This document shows positions 41,600-50,917 of a stretch of DNA of 64,000 nucleotides, in pieces. Under the pieces are notes generated by a model, which had not been told where the DNA came from, ran no database searches, and was given only the letters and a program-made list of their open reading frames with translations. Position 1 is the first letter of the stretch. The number at the start of each line of letters is the position of its first letter. A program made the translations under genes and the position numbers. Location: NCBI GenBank assembly GCA_963719275.1, contig CAVRBT010000020.1, positions 54,756-118,755 on the forward strand. Reading direction: 5' to 3'. The DNA comes from AC-32 sp963719275 (GTDB lineage: Bacteria > Actinomycetota > Thermoleophilia > Gaiellales > Gaiellaceae).

Positions 41600-44335
41600 C
41601 TACTTGAGGCGCAGCCGCCAGGCGCCGCGGCCGTGCGTCGCGGCGTAGAGGAGGCGTTCGCCGTTCTTCCCGTTCACGAGCGTGAGGCCGGAGGCGGCAG
41701 CCTGCGGCAGCCCGTCGGAGGCCGGCAGCCAGTTGTGGCTCCCGGCGGCGAGCCGGTCGACGCCGAAGTCGGTCGACGCGTACACGTCGCCCGTCGCGAC
41801 ATCGAGGACGACGTCGTTGACGGGCTGGTCGAGCAGGTCGTACGAGATGTCCGTCCACGTCGCCGTCCCGGCAACCGGGTCGAAGACGACGTCGAACACG
41901 TGCCCGGGGGTCGTGGGCGTGTTCGAGCCGTAGCCGTTGAACGAGACGAGCGCGTGGTTCGCGTTCGTCGGGTCCACGTAGATCGTGCCCGGCGTCCGCA
42001 GCGGCGTCACCGCGTTGTCGATCCGGGTGAACGTCACCGTGGCCGGGTCGGCGTTGTTCGCGTTCTTCGAGACGAAGACCCGGCCGCCCGAGGTTGCCGC
42101 CCACATCGTGTCGTGGTCGGTGCCGCGGGAGACGGCCGTGATGTTGCCGCCGGAGCGGCTGCCGAAGACCGCGCTCACCAGCGTCGGACCGCCGAGCGGG
42201 AACCAGTCCGTCCCGCAGACGCCGGTGAAGAGCCCGTCGCTGGTGCCGAACTCGCCGGCGGCGGTGTTGCAGTGCTGCTCGAGGAACGAGCGGTCGCCGC
42301 CGAGGTTCGTCGTGCGCCAGACGTGCTGGCCGCCGACGAAGATCGTGTTCCCGACGACCGGGTCCATGATCGCCGGTGAGTAGAAGCGGAAGGACTCCGG
42401 ATTGCCGACGCTCAGCTTGTCGCCGATCCAGAGCCACGTCTTCGGGTCGTTGCCGTTGTAGTTGATGTCGAGCTGGCCGCCCGTGTACATGTGGAAGTGG
42501 ATGTTCGGGTCGACCGCGTCGAAGCCCGAGTCCCCGCCGTCGCCGGTGAGCGGCAGGAACCACGTCTGCGAGCCGCTGAAGGCCAGCGTGCCGTTGTCCT
42601 GCGTGCCCGAGAGCGCGTCGTTCAGCGGGTTCGTCGGATTGACGGAGATCGCGTTCATCTGCAGCGTCGCGAGGCCGGCGTTGACGACGTCCAGCCTGGT
42701 CGGGATCTGCTTCAGCCACGCCTTGCAGTCCGACAGGAAGAGCGGCGAGGTGATGCCGCGGGTGTCGCACTGCGCGGACGCATCGGCCCACTTGCCGCTC
42801 GTGCGGATGACGCCGCCGTCCGAGCCGACGAAGAACTGGCTCCGGTTGCCGGGCACGAACGCGAGCGCGTGCTGGTCGGGGTGCATCGACTCGCCGCCGA
42901 CGTCTCCGGTCACGTCCGTCCAGGTCGCCCCGGCGTCCATCGACATCAGCACCGAGCGGCCGTTCGAGCGCATTCCGCCAGGAGCCGCGTACGGCTTGAG
43001 CTCCTCGTAGTGCATCAGGCCGCCGACGACGACCATGTCGGGGTTGTCGGCGGGCGACATGGTGAACATGTCGTAGACGCACTGCGAGCCGACGAGCGGC
43101 GTGTTGCAGTAGTTGTAGACGGCGAAGCCCGGGTTGCCGTCGGTCGGGTTCGACAGCCGGGTCCACGCGGCGTTGCTCGACGCCGTCAGTGCCGCCGCAG
43201 GCTGGCTCGCGTCGTCGACGCGGTAGACCTGCGCGCCGGTCGGCGCGCCTGCGCCACTCGCGTCGGAAAGGTAGATCCTCGTGAGGCCGTTCTTGACGAC
43301 CGGCGAGAACGAGTACCGCCCGCGGTTGCCGCTGAAGATCGCCTCCCAGCTGTTGGGAGCGCCGCCCGTCGTCGAGCGGAGGAGGCCCGTCGAGGCCTGC
43401 GCCGCGTAGACGACGTTCGAGTTGCGCGGGTCGAACTTGACCTCGTTGAACGAGCCTGCACGGCTGAGCGCGAAGGTCGCGCCACCGTCGGTCGAGACGT
43501 ACAGCCCGACTGCGGGCGGCGGCGGAGCGATCGTCGAGCTGCCGCCGACGTTCGAGCCGATCCCGTGCGTGCCGGAGCGCGTGCCGATCAGCAGGTGGGA
43601 CGCGTCGGCCGGGTCGACCGCCACCCAGGCGATCGCGCGGTTGTTCGAGACGTCGAACGAGCCCGGGACGAGCGCCCAGTGCGCGCCGCCGTCGGTCGTC
43701 TTGTAGAGGCCGAGGCCGGCCTCGCTGTCGCCGCTCGAGTTCGCCTCGCCGGTGCCGACATAGATCGTCTTGCCGGTCGGGTCGTTCGGGTCGACGGTGA
43801 TCGAGCCGATCGCGTTGGTCGGGATTCCGTCGGAGATGTAGTTCCACGACGGGTTCGGCGCGAGCGCGTTGGTCGAGCGCCAGACGCCGGCTCCGGCCGC
43901 AGCCACATACAGCGTGCATTCCTGCGGCTTGCACTTCGGGTCGACGGTCAGCGCCGTGACGCGGCCGGACCACTGCGTGCCCTTGTTGAATGCCTGGGTG
44001 CCGAGCCGGTCGACGTTGAGCGTCTCCGGCCCCAGGAAGTCCCACTTCGGCGCCACACCGGAGGAGCCGCGGCTCTTCACGGTGTCGTTCGCGGCCATCG
44101 CACCCTGGATCTGGTCGATCGAGATGTCGTCCATCGGGAAGGCGCGAGCGGAGTAGGCCTCCGCCGCCGCGCCGCCGAAGTCGTCGCGGCCGCCGCCTTC
44201 CAGCGCCGCGAGGTGTTGCAGTCCTCGTGCCGATGGCGCGCCCGAGGTACTCGTCGACCCGCGTGCGAGCACCGCCGCGAGAACGACGGCGAAGGCTGCG
44301 ATTGTGAAGACAGCGACTAAGCGCCGCGAAACCAT
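41600..44335 (-). CDS. Large exported BNR/Asp-box beta-propeller protein
   Basis: The 911-residue protein has a signal peptide (about residues 1-25) and repeated Asp-box units of the S/T-x-D-x-G-x-x-W kind, for example TTDGGAHW, STDGGATF and SMDAGATW. This fold is shared by sialidases, sortilin-type Vps10 domains and xyloglucanases. No sialidase FRIP or catalytic set is visible, so it may be a binding propeller rather than an enzyme. Its end, LLYAATHGRGAWRLRLK, is shared with the scrap at 25035-25142. It lies downstream of the heme peroxidase gene, separated by a hairpin. Confidence 0.82.
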   Translation of the reverse strand: MVSRRLVAVFTIAAFAVVLAAVLARGSTSTSGAPSARGLQHLAALEGGGRDDFGGAAAEAYSARAFPMDDISIDQIQGAMAANDTVKSRGSSGVAPKWDFLGPETLNVDRLGTQAFNKGTQWSGRVTALTVDPKCKPQECTLYVAAAGAGVWRSTNALAPNPSWNYISDGIPTNAIGSITVDPNDPTGKTIYVGTGEANSSGDSEAGLGLYKTTDGGAHWALVPGSFDVSNNRAIAWVAVDPADASHLLIGTRSGTHGIGSNVGGSSTIAPPPPAVGLYVSTDGGATFALSRAGSFNEVKFDPRNSNVVYAAQASTGLLRSTTGGAPNSWEAIFSGNRGRYSFSPVVKNGLTRIYLSDASGAGAPTGAQVYRVDDASQPAAALTASSNAAWTRLSNPTDGNPGFAVYNYCNTPLVGSQCVYDMFTMSPADNPDMVVVGGLMHYEELKPYAAPGGMRSNGRSVLMSMDAGATWTDVTGDVGGESMHPDQHALAFVPGNRSQFFVGSDGGVIRTSGKWADASAQCDTRGITSPLFLSDCKAWLKQIPTRLDVVNAGLATLQMNAISVNPTNPLNDALSGTQDNGTLAFSGSQTWFLPLTGDGGDSGFDAVDPNIHFHMYTGGQLDINYNGNDPKTWLWIGDKLSVGNPESFRFYSPAIMDPVVGNTIFVGGQHVWRTTNLGGDRSFLEQHCNTAAGEFGTSDGLFTGVCGTDWFPLGGPTLVSAVFGSRSGGNITAVSRGTDHDTMWAATSGGRVFVSKNANNADPATVTFTRIDNAVTPLRTPGTIYVDPTNANHALVSFNGYGSNTPTTPGHVFDVVFDPVAGTATWTDISYDLLDQPVNDVVLDVATGDVYASTDFGVDRLAAGSHNWLPASDGLPQAAASGLTLVNGKNGERLLYAATHGRGAWRLRLK

Positions 44336-44360
44336 GAGGATCCCCCTTCTTCGGTCTAGT

Positions 44361-44380
44361 TGCGAGAGCTATATCTCGCA
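44361..44380. promoter_or_regulatory. Inverted repeat upstream of the BNR-repeat gene
   Basis: TGCGAGA and TCTCGCA face each other across GCTATA. The 20-base element is 26 bases upstream of the BNR gene ATG and is flanked by relatively AT-rich bases (TCTAGT, TATATC), so it could be an operator over a promoter. No binding protein is indicated. Confidence 0.4.
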
Positions 44381-44412
44381 GGGTCGATCGCTCAAGTCAA
44401 CCGAGAGGACAC

Positions 44413-44443
44413 GCTGCGCAGGGGCCAACGGCCCCTGCGCAGC
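44413..44443 (-). terminator. Hairpin after the heme peroxidase gene
   Basis: A perfect 14-base-pair stem (GCTGCGCAGGGGCC with GGCCCCTGCGCAGC) with a 3-base loop AAC lies 9 bases beyond the peroxidase stop. There is no U-tract. It probably ends the peroxidase transcript before the BNR gene. Confidence 0.82.
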
Positions 44444-44451
44444 GATCGAGC

Positions 44452-46386
44452 TCACGAGCTCGGGGCGGCCTGCTCCTCCTGCGGCGCCAGGAAGACGTTC
44501 GGCGCGACGGTCGCGCCCGTGTCGAGCTTGATCAACTCGGCGAGCGTGTGGCGGTACGTGATCCCGTACGCGCGCGCGATCACGCTCAGCAGCGGGTCGT
44601 TCGCGTAGAAGAAGCGGTCGCCGTCGCGGAGGGCCTGGAACTGCCGCTTCCAGATTGCGAGCTGCAGCGGGCCGAACTCCATGCCTGCGATGTGCGGCTC
44701 CGCAACCATCCCCACGAAGGCGTCGACCTTGTCGACCGAGCCGTAGATCGCCTTCAGCCGCGCCGCGAGCGCCGTGCGGCGGGTGCCGGAGACGGCATCC
44801 TCAGACGCCTCGTCGCTCCCGATCGGGAGCACGTTGCCCTCGTCGTCCTCGAGCTGGACGAAGTCGAGGATGTTCGGATCGTTGATCGGGTCCCTGCCGT
44901 GGATCGTGCGACCCAACGCGAAGCGCTCGGTCGACTCGCCCGTGATCTCTGCGAAGGAGCGCACGGGCGGCAGCCCGAACGCCTGCCGCAGGCCGTTGTA
45001 GGAGGGCATCCCGTGGTCTCGCCCGCGCTGCACGTCGTCGGCGCCGAGGTCGGCGACGCCCACGAAGCAGCTCGGGCTGATCACCGGCGCGCCGCACGAC
45101 GCGGGATCGGTCGCTCCCGGCTTCGGAACCTGGAAGAGCACGCTGCGGAGCGAGTTGTCGATCTGTTCGTCGTTGTTGTACTGCCGCTCGGCAAGACTCT
45201 CGAGGATCGGGCCCTCGCCGACCTGCTCGAGTAGGTCGGGGTTCCCGAACGCGGCCACGAGCGGAATCACGAGCAGCACCGACCCGTCGGAGTTCCGCTC
45301 GACCTGGATCCCCTCCTGCGGGAAGACCCGCGTCAGCTGGTCTTCGGTGTAGGTCCCCGCCGGGACCGTCGGCTCGAACTCGCCGTGGATCATGCTGTGC
45401 GCCCGGTAGCCGACGCTCGCGAACTCGTTCCCGAGACTCGGATTGACGTTCGGGTCGTAACCGCTGTACGGAGCGAGCTGAACGCCCAGCGTCGGCAGGA
45501 ACTCGGTGTAGGTGATGTACTGGATCTCCGCCCCGACCACACGACGCGCGAGCTCGAACTTCGCCTCGTCGGGGAGACCCGAACGCGCGAGCGCCGCGAC
45601 GATGCGGTTGTGCTCGCGGGCGAAGAGCGTGTGGATCGCAGTCAGCGCGACGTTCTCGTTCGCGCGCACGTCACCCGCGACGACCGCCTTCTCCGGGGTT
45701 GCCACTAGCGGCCCCATCAGGTCGACGGGCGGAGCGGGCACGGTCGGGCGAGCGTCGGCGCGCGGGAGGTAGCTCCCGGCCGACATCAGCAGCGAGGCCT
45801 GGTTGTTCGCCGGGTTGCCGTCTCCGGCGCTACCGGCTCGCAGCCAGTCCAGGCGCGACTTGCTGACGCCGTAGACGTTCGACGCGTCGATGAAGCTGTC
45901 GATCGTGTTGATCTGCTGCCGCGCCGACTGCGTGCCCGTGCCCGGCGCCGCAGGCGTGCGCGAGAACGCGAGGGCGCCGAAGTCGTTCTGGTAGCTCTCG
46001 AGCCGGTCCGTGGCGTCGAAGGCCATCGGCACGCTCTCGGCCGGTGTCTCGTCCCGCAGGCCGATGTCGTGGTCGAGGAACTGCCCCCACGCCCAGCCCC
46101 ACTGCGAGATGCCGTTCTCCGAGAACAGGTTCTGGCCAACGTCGTTGAAGACGCGGTTGCTGACGTATCGCGGAGACGGCCCAGAGACCATGCTCCCGAT
46201 CCCGTCGGCGTAGTTCGCTGGAGCGACCCTCAGGTACTGCGTCCCGGCTTTGCCCCAGTCGGGGTGCCGCAGGTTGTTTCCACTGCCGTCCAGGGCTCGA
46301 ACCACAACGGGGCCGCTCGCCCCGGACCCGGCTGCCACGGTGGCAACCAGGAAGACGGCCATCATCGACATCGCGAGCTTCTGCAT
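44452..46386 (-). CDS. Exported animal-type heme peroxidase
   Basis: The 644-residue protein has a signal peptide (residues 1-24) and the bacterial branch of the animal heme peroxidase (peroxidase-cyclooxygenase) fold. The distal site is WGQFLDHD (H106 with the calcium-ligating Asp). The catalytic Arg is in RANENVAL, and the proximal His is in GYRAHSMIHGEF. It would oxidise halides, phenols or other reductants with H2O2 outside the cell. The ATG at 46386 is the first codon of a good signal. Genes for such proteins are sporadic in bacteria, which suggests transfer. Confidence 0.92.
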   Translation of the reverse strand: MQKLAMSMMAVFLVATVAAGSGASGPVVVRALDGSGNNLRHPDWGKAGTQYLRVAPANYADGIGSMVSGPSPRYVSNRVFNDVGQNLFSENGISQWGWAWGQFLDHDIGLRDETPAESVPMAFDATDRLESYQNDFGALAFSRTPAAPGTGTQSARQQINTIDSFIDASNVYGVSKSRLDWLRAGSAGDGNPANNQASLLMSAGSYLPRADARPTVPAPPVDLMGPLVATPEKAVVAGDVRANENVALTAIHTLFAREHNRIVAALARSGLPDEAKFELARRVVGAEIQYITYTEFLPTLGVQLAPYSGYDPNVNPSLGNEFASVGYRAHSMIHGEFEPTVPAGTYTEDQLTRVFPQEGIQVERNSDGSVLLVIPLVAAFGNPDLLEQVGEGPILESLAERQYNNDEQIDNSLRSVLFQVPKPGATDPASCGAPVISPSCFVGVADLGADDVQRGRDHGMPSYNGLRQAFGLPPVRSFAEITGESTERFALGRTIHGRDPINDPNILDFVQLEDDEGNVLPIGSDEASEDAVSGTRRTALAARLKAIYGSVDKVDAFVGMVAEPHIAGMEFGPLQLAIWKRQFQALRDGDRFFYANDPLLSVIARAYGITYRHTLAELIKLDTGATVAPNVFLAPQEEQAAPSS

Positions 46387-46566
46387 CCCTACCTCCCTCG
46401 GCGGCCTTAGGGGTGCGCCGCAGTCATCGCGCGTGTCTAGCTCAGCTGTAGGCGCCAGCCTTTCTCTCCCGCCCTGGCCGACGGGAGTCGTGCTTCGGCA
46501 ACGACCCGGTGGACCACCCCATCACACCTCGACCTTCGTCGCTGACCCGAAGCGCGGGAAGGTACG

Positions 46567-46603
46567 CCCCTCCCCGGACGGAGTCAAGGCCGCCGGGGAG
46601 GGG
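46567..46603. promoter_or_regulatory. GC hairpin in the leader of the 46636 gene
   Basis: CCCCTCCCCGG and CCGGGGAGGGG form an 11-base-pair stem around a 15-base loop, ending 32 bases before the GTG of the next gene. It lies within a 249-base gap between the divergent peroxidase gene and that gene. It could be a 5'-leader control element or a terminator of unseen transcription; the sequence does not decide. Confidence 0.4.
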
Positions 46604-46635
46604 TTACCCTCCTTGGTCCGCAAATTGGGAGGATC

Positions 46636-47388
46636 GTGGTTTCGAACGGGGTCACCGAGGAGCCGATCAGCTCCGAGCTGGTGCTCGTGGATCAGGCGCT
46701 CGCGCGTCGCGCGCGGGCGGCGCTGCCCGATCCTCCCTGGCTCGTGCCGGCGCTCGCCGAGCTGCGTGAGCGGCCGGCGGCGGAGTGGGCTCCGGCGCCC
46801 GTCCTGGAGCGTCCGGCTCGCCCCTCGCACGGACGTCGCCGGCCGGACGCGGCGTCGCTCGTCCTCGTCATCATCGCGCTCGCGTTTGCCGGTGTCGCGG
46901 CGCTCGCCTTCGTCCCGCTGTCGCGCGGCCCGTCCTTCGTCACGACGCCCGTCGAGCAGGCGGCACCGGCAGTACCGGTCCGCCCGCCGGTCGCCGCGCG
47001 CCCCAAGGCCACGACGAAGCCGAAGCCCACGCCACTGCGGCACGCGGCGAAGCCGAGGAAGACGCGGCAGCGCGAGCGCCCGGCCGCGAAGACGCCGACG
47101 AAGCGCCGCGCTTCGCAGCCGACCGCGGCCCCGAAGCCGCGGGCGCTGACGAGAGCGCAGCGTGTGGTCACCTGGCTCCGCTATCCCGCGGCCGTCTACT
47201 ACGCGGTGTACCTTCAGCGCGGCGCGAAGACGCTCTTCCAGACGAGGACCGTGCGCCCCGGCACCGTGCTTCCCGCGCGCCTCGCGCTGAGGCCGGGCAC
47301 GTATCACGTCGTCGTACGCCCGGCGATCCCGAGCGACGCCGGCATCATCCTCGCCTCCGCGATCTTCAGGAAGACGGTGAGGCTGTGA
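46636..47388 (+). CDS. Single-pass membrane protein with long basic Pro/Ala linker
   Basis: The 250-residue protein starts at GTG after GGGAGG. It has an 80-residue cytoplasmic N-terminus, a transmembrane helix (SLVLVIIALAFAGVAALAFV), a Lys/Arg/Pro/Ala-rich linker of about 80 residues, and a C-terminal beta-like domain (VTWLRYPAAVYYAVYLQRGA, LALRPGTYHVVVRP). The N-terminal part hints at anti-sigma-like topology, but no zinc motif or known domain is seen. The last 23 bases overlap the end of the convergent MFS gene. Function is unknown. Confidence 0.7.
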   Translation: MVSNGVTEEPISSELVLVDQALARRARAALPDPPWLVPALAELRERPAAEWAPAPVLERPARPSHGRRRPDAASLVLVIIALAFAGVAALAFVPLSRGPSFVTTPVEQAAPAVPVRPPVAARPKATTKPKPTPLRHAAKPRKTRQRERPAAKTPTKRRASQPTAAPKPRALTRAQRVVTWLRYPAAVYYAVYLQRGAKTLFQTRTVRPGTVLPARLALRPGTYHVVVRPAIPSDAGIILASAIFRKTVRL

Positions 47389-48540
47389 GCACGAGCCTGG
47401 ACGGCCGGACTGCGAGCCAGGCCAATGCCCACAGGACGGCGATGGCGACGAAGCCGCCACGGCCGTGACCGGGTAGCGCGAACGTGAAGCCGACCAGCGG
47501 CGCCCCGACCAGGATCAAGAAGGTCGCGCAGCTGTTGACGAATCCGACAGCGGCACCAGGGGCGTCAGGGCGAAGCCCCTGAGCTCCGGCGAAGGCCGCG
47601 GCGAACGGGATCCCGGCAGCGAGCCCGAGGAGCGCCGCGCCCGCGACGCGCACGGCCAGCGGGAGGTCCAGGAGCAGGAGGACCGTCCCCGCCGCACCCA
47701 GCAGCATGCTGACGCCGAGCAGCTGCGCGGCCCGCTCCGGCCGTCGCTGGAGGATCCGGCCGCCGATCGGCCGGGTCACGAGGCCACCGAGCAGCACCAG
47801 CGCGGCGACGGCGCCCGCGAGCCGCCGGCCGTAGCCGTCGTGCTGGAGCAGTGACACGGCCCAAGTCCCGACGATGACGCTCAGGCCGAACGACGCGGTG
47901 TGCGCGGCCGCCAGTGGATACAGCCGACGGTCCCGCACGATGTCCGCGACGCCGGTACGGTCCGGTCGCGGGGGCTCTCCGCGACGACGGTCCCGCGGTG
48001 CGAACGGCAAGGAGAGCAGGACGATGCACGCGCAGACGAGCGCCGTCACGTAGGGAGCCCGCCAGTCGAGCGACGGCACGGCGAGGGGGACGATCGCGAG
48101 CGCGAGACCTCCCCCGCCCACCCCCGATGCGCCGTAGAGCCCCTGTGCGTCCGCGGTTCCGACCGTCGCGCGGACATACTCGCTCCCTGCGACGAACCCG
48201 ATCCCGGTTCCGAAGCCGGCGACGAGCCGGCCGACGACGCCTCCGGCGAACCATGGCAGGAGGAGCGCAAGCACGTTGCCGACCGCGACGATCGCGAGGG
48301 CGACCATCCCCAGGGTTCGAGCTCCCCGTTGGTCGACGAGCCTCCCGCCCGGGATCTGCATGACGAGATGCGTCACGAACAATGCGGTCGTCAGGAAGCC
48401 GATCGCGCCGAGGCGGACGCCGTAGTGATCCGCCAGGACGTCGGCGGCCGGCCCGAGGTTCGCGATGTTGTATCCGGTGGCCGCACCGAGCGCGACCCCG
48501 GCGCCGGTCGCCGCTAGCGAGCGCGAGTCGACTCCGTCAC
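47366..48540 (-). CDS. MFS transporter, N-terminus affected by a one-base frame break
   Basis: From about 48515 to 47366 the frame encodes a full 12-helix MFS protein; the first helices include YNIANLGPAADVLADHYGV and FVTHLVMQIPGGRLVDQRGA. No ATG, GTG or TTG lies in this frame before 48382, which would cut off the first helix. A GTG at 48540, overlapping the SDR stop as GTGA, gives TESTRAR and then a stop at 48516. Adding one base near 48516 joins it smoothly to LAATGAGVALGAATG. The gene probably starts at 48540 with an indel. It is in operon with the SDR and amidohydrolase. Confidence 0.78.
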
Positions 48541-49238
48541 ATGCACATCCAGCCGCCGTCGACGGTGAGGTTGATGCCGTTGACGGCCTCGTTCTCGAGC
48601 AGGAAGCGGGACGCCCTCACGACTTCGGCCATGGTGACGAGGCGCCCGATCGGCGTGCGCTGCACGAGTGCCTGCAGTCGCTCCGGGGCCATGTTGGTCC
48701 ACTGCGGGCTGTCTCCGACGATGGCCGGGTGCACCGCGTTGATACGCGTCGGCGCCAGCTCCCACACGAGGGTGCGCACGAGGCTCGTCACTCCACCGTT
48801 CACGGTCGTCACGGTTGTCGAGCCGGGATAGGGCCGGTCGCGCGCGAGGCCGCCGAAGATGAGGATCGAGGAGTCGTCGCGAAGTTTCGGCGTCAGCGCG
48901 TGGATCACCTCGGTGTAACCGACGAGCTTGAGCGTGACCAGCCGCAGCGCTGCATCGATGTCGTATTCCTGCACGGTGTTCACGTCACGCTCGATCGCAG
49001 CGAGGACGAGGTGGTCGACGTCGCCCACCTCGGCAAGGTGATCCGCGATCGTGTGCGGCTCGGCGAGATCGAACCCGAGTCCGCGGGTGCGGCCACCGAT
49101 CTCCTTCGCGGCGGCGTCGGCGCGAGACTGGTCTCTTCCGGTGACGACGACGTCTCGGCCGTCGTCTGCATAGGACTGCGCGAGCTCCCGGCCTTGTCCT
49201 TGCGTGCCGCCGACGATGACGACAGTGCCTGTGGCCAT
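48537..49238 (-). CDS. SDR-fold protein lacking the usual catalytic Tyr-Lys
   Basis: The 233-residue protein has a Rossmann nucleotide site (VVIVGGTQGQGREL) and the overall length and C-terminus of a classical short-chain dehydrogenase (INAVHPAIVG, TVDGGWM). At the position of YxxxK it reads PYPGSTTVTTVNGG, so the catalytic Lys is absent. It may bind NAD(P) without the standard dehydrogenase chemistry or use other residues. ATG at 49238 follows AAGGAG. It lies between the amidohydrolase (75-base gap) and the MFS gene (4-base overlap). Confidence 0.86.
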   Translation of the reverse strand: MATGTVVIVGGTQGQGRELAQSYADDGRDVVVTGRDQSRADAAAKEIGGRTRGLGFDLAEPHTIADHLAEVGDVDHLVLAAIERDVNTVQEYDIDAALRLVTLKLVGYTEVIHALTPKLRDDSSILIFGGLARDRPYPGSTTVTTVNGGVTSLVRTLVWELAPTRINAVHPAIVGDSPQWTNMAPERLQALVQRTPIGRLVTMAEVVRASRFLLENEAVNGINLTVDGGWMCM

Positions 49239-49313
49239 TCGTTCTCTCCTTTCGCGCCGAAGAGCGCTCGACCCGCGCAACTCCGCGCGGGCCGAGCGGA
49301 GGAGGATTGCGAC

Positions 49314-50681
49314 TCAGACGGCTGCCATCGGCTCGCTCGCCCAGTCCGGCAGCAGCTCGCCCGCGGACAGGATGTGGTTCCTCGACTCGTCGAGCTTCTG
49401 GAACACGCTGTCGAGGTCGACCCCGACGAGCTCGCCGTTGCGCTTCACGGCGCGGCCGGCAACGAACACCGAGTCGACGTTCGACGTGTCGGAGAAGACG
49501 ACGATCGTCCCAGTCGGACTCACCATCGGGGCGGTGTTGATCGCGTTGGTCTTCAACAGGACGATGTCCGCCTGCTTGCCCGGCGCGAGCGAGCCGACCT
49601 TGTCTTCGAGCGCACACGCGCGGGCGCCGTCGATGGTGGCGAACTCGAGCACGTCCTTGTGCGAGAGCGTCGGCGCGAACGCCTCTTTCGGCGTATCGGT
49701 GTGGGAGAGGATCCGGTCGTGGACGAGGGCCGTCCGCATCTGCGTGAACATCTCTCCGGGGACGCTCGAGACGACGTCGACGCTCAGCGACGGGCGCACG
49801 CCGCGCTGCAGCAGCCTCCCGGTCGGCGGAGGGCCATGACCCATCAGCATCTCGACGTACGGCGCGACGGAGGTCGTGCCCCCGCTCTCGGCGATCAGGT
49901 CGAGCTCCTCGTCGGTCGAGTCGGTGCAATGGATGTACGTCGTGTCCGGTCCGAGCAGGCCGAGGTCGCTGATGTTCTTCACGTGCTGCACCTCGACGTC
50001 GGTGAGCCGCATGCCCACGTGGACGCTGATGCGGATGCCGAGATCACGCGCGAGCTCCCAGTCGTGCTTCGCGACCTCGAAGTTCGAGTTGCCGGGCGCA
50101 CGGGCCGCGAGCGCCAACGTGATCAGCCCGTCGTCCGACGAGAAGTAGGTCTCGCGGATCCGGCGGACGTCCTCCGGATGCTCGAGCTCGCTGAACGCCC
50201 ACCACTCGCCCCCCGTCGGGACGCCGTGGGCGTAGATCGCCCGGATCCCCGAATCCATCAGCCCCTGGATCGCCGCGTCGGAGTGGTCGGGGGTGTTGTT
50301 GATGTGCGACCAGTCGAGCAACGTGGTCACGCCGCCGTTCAGCGCCTCCAGCGCACCGGCGTAGTTGCCGATGTGGACGTCCTCCGGGCGGTAGTGGCCG
50401 CCAACGCTGCCGAGCATCACCGCGAAGTAGTGGTCGAGCGTGCAGCACGGGAGCACGCCGCGGACCGGCGTCTGCCAGGTGTGCCGATGGGTGTCGACGA
50501 ACCCCGGCATGACGATCATGCCCGTCGCGTCGATCTCTTCGGCCTCTGACACGCCGAGGCCGCGGCCGATCTCCGCGATCCTCCCGTCCTCGACGAGGAC
50601 GTCCCCGTTCGGGATCTCGCCGACGCCGGGATCCATCGAGACGACGAAGCCGTTGCGGATCAAAAGGCGTTCCGAGCTCAT
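49314..50681 (-). CDS. Amidohydrolase-superfamily deaminase/hydrolase (SsnA/AtzB/TrzN-like)
   Basis: The 455-residue enzyme has the metal-dependent TIM barrel with H65 and H67 in DTHRHTWQ, further His in ISVHVGM and YIHCTDS, and a C-terminal composite beta-sandwich (LAPGKQADIVLLKTN). These are features of the cytosine-deaminase-like group that removes amino or chloro groups from heterocycles, including guanine, s-triazines and methylthioadenosine. It begins the operon with the SDR and MFS genes, under a good promoter at 50745-50774. A heterocyclic or amide substrate imported by the adjacent transporters is plausible. Confidence 0.9.
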   Translation of the reverse strand: MSSERLLIRNGFVVSMDPGVGEIPNGDVLVEDGRIAEIGRGLGVSEAEEIDATGMIVMPGFVDTHRHTWQTPVRGVLPCCTLDHYFAVMLGSVGGHYRPEDVHIGNYAGALEALNGGVTTLLDWSHINNTPDHSDAAIQGLMDSGIRAIYAHGVPTGGEWWAFSELEHPEDVRRIRETYFSSDDGLITLALAARAPGNSNFEVAKHDWELARDLGIRISVHVGMRLTDVEVQHVKNISDLGLLGPDTTYIHCTDSTDEELDLIAESGGTTSVAPYVEMLMGHGPPPTGRLLQRGVRPSLSVDVVSSVPGEMFTQMRTALVHDRILSHTDTPKEAFAPTLSHKDVLEFATIDGARACALEDKVGSLAPGKQADIVLLKTNAINTAPMVSPTGTIVVFSDTSNVDSVFVAGRAVKRNGELVGVDLDSVFQKLDESRNHILSAGELLPDWASEPMAAV

Positions 50682-50744
50682 GCCCCTCTTCTCCTTAGTT
50701 GCGTGCCACGGGTTGCGCGGTCTCACGCCGGCGCATGTTCAGCG

Positions 50745-50774
50745 AGCATAAACGCACGCCGACCGACCAGTCAA
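50745..50774 (-). promoter_or_regulatory. Sigma-70-type promoter of the amidohydrolase operon
   Basis: On the minus strand TTGACT (50774-50769) and TATGCT (50750-50745) are 18 bases apart, 64 bases upstream of the amidohydrolase ATG. In this GC-rich DNA such a pair is unlikely by chance. The GGTCGGTCGG spacer may be part of an operator. Confidence 0.65.
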
Positions 50775-50852
50775 CGCAGGGGTGGATGCTCCGGCGCGCG
50801 TGAAGCAGCGGTAAACGCTACGGCCTATCTGGGCACTTGCGTTCGGTGATGG

Positions 50853-50882
50853 TTGACACTTTCGACCGCGCGTGAGCAGAAT
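50853..50882 (+). promoter_or_regulatory. Possible promoter of the ribose-type ABC operon
   Basis: TTGACA (50853-50858) is followed after 18 bases by CAGAAT (50877-50882), 36 bases before the permease GTG. The -35 is perfect and the -10 weak, as expected for a regulated promoter. It is divergent from the amidohydrolase promoter 79 bases away. Confidence 0.5.
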
Positions 50883-50917
50883 TGGCTCCTGTCAGGGGCT
50901 ACCCCTCAGAGGAGCGG

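Noticed and set aside
41523..44045. An 840-codon minus-strand frame beside the BNR gene frame
   Set aside because: It is the +1 shadow of the 911-residue gene, which alone has Asp-box repeats and a signal peptide.
46420..46480. A tRNA D-arm (TAGCTCAGCTGTAGGC)
   Set aside because: No anticodon stem or TTCGA loop follows at the right distance; chance resemblance.
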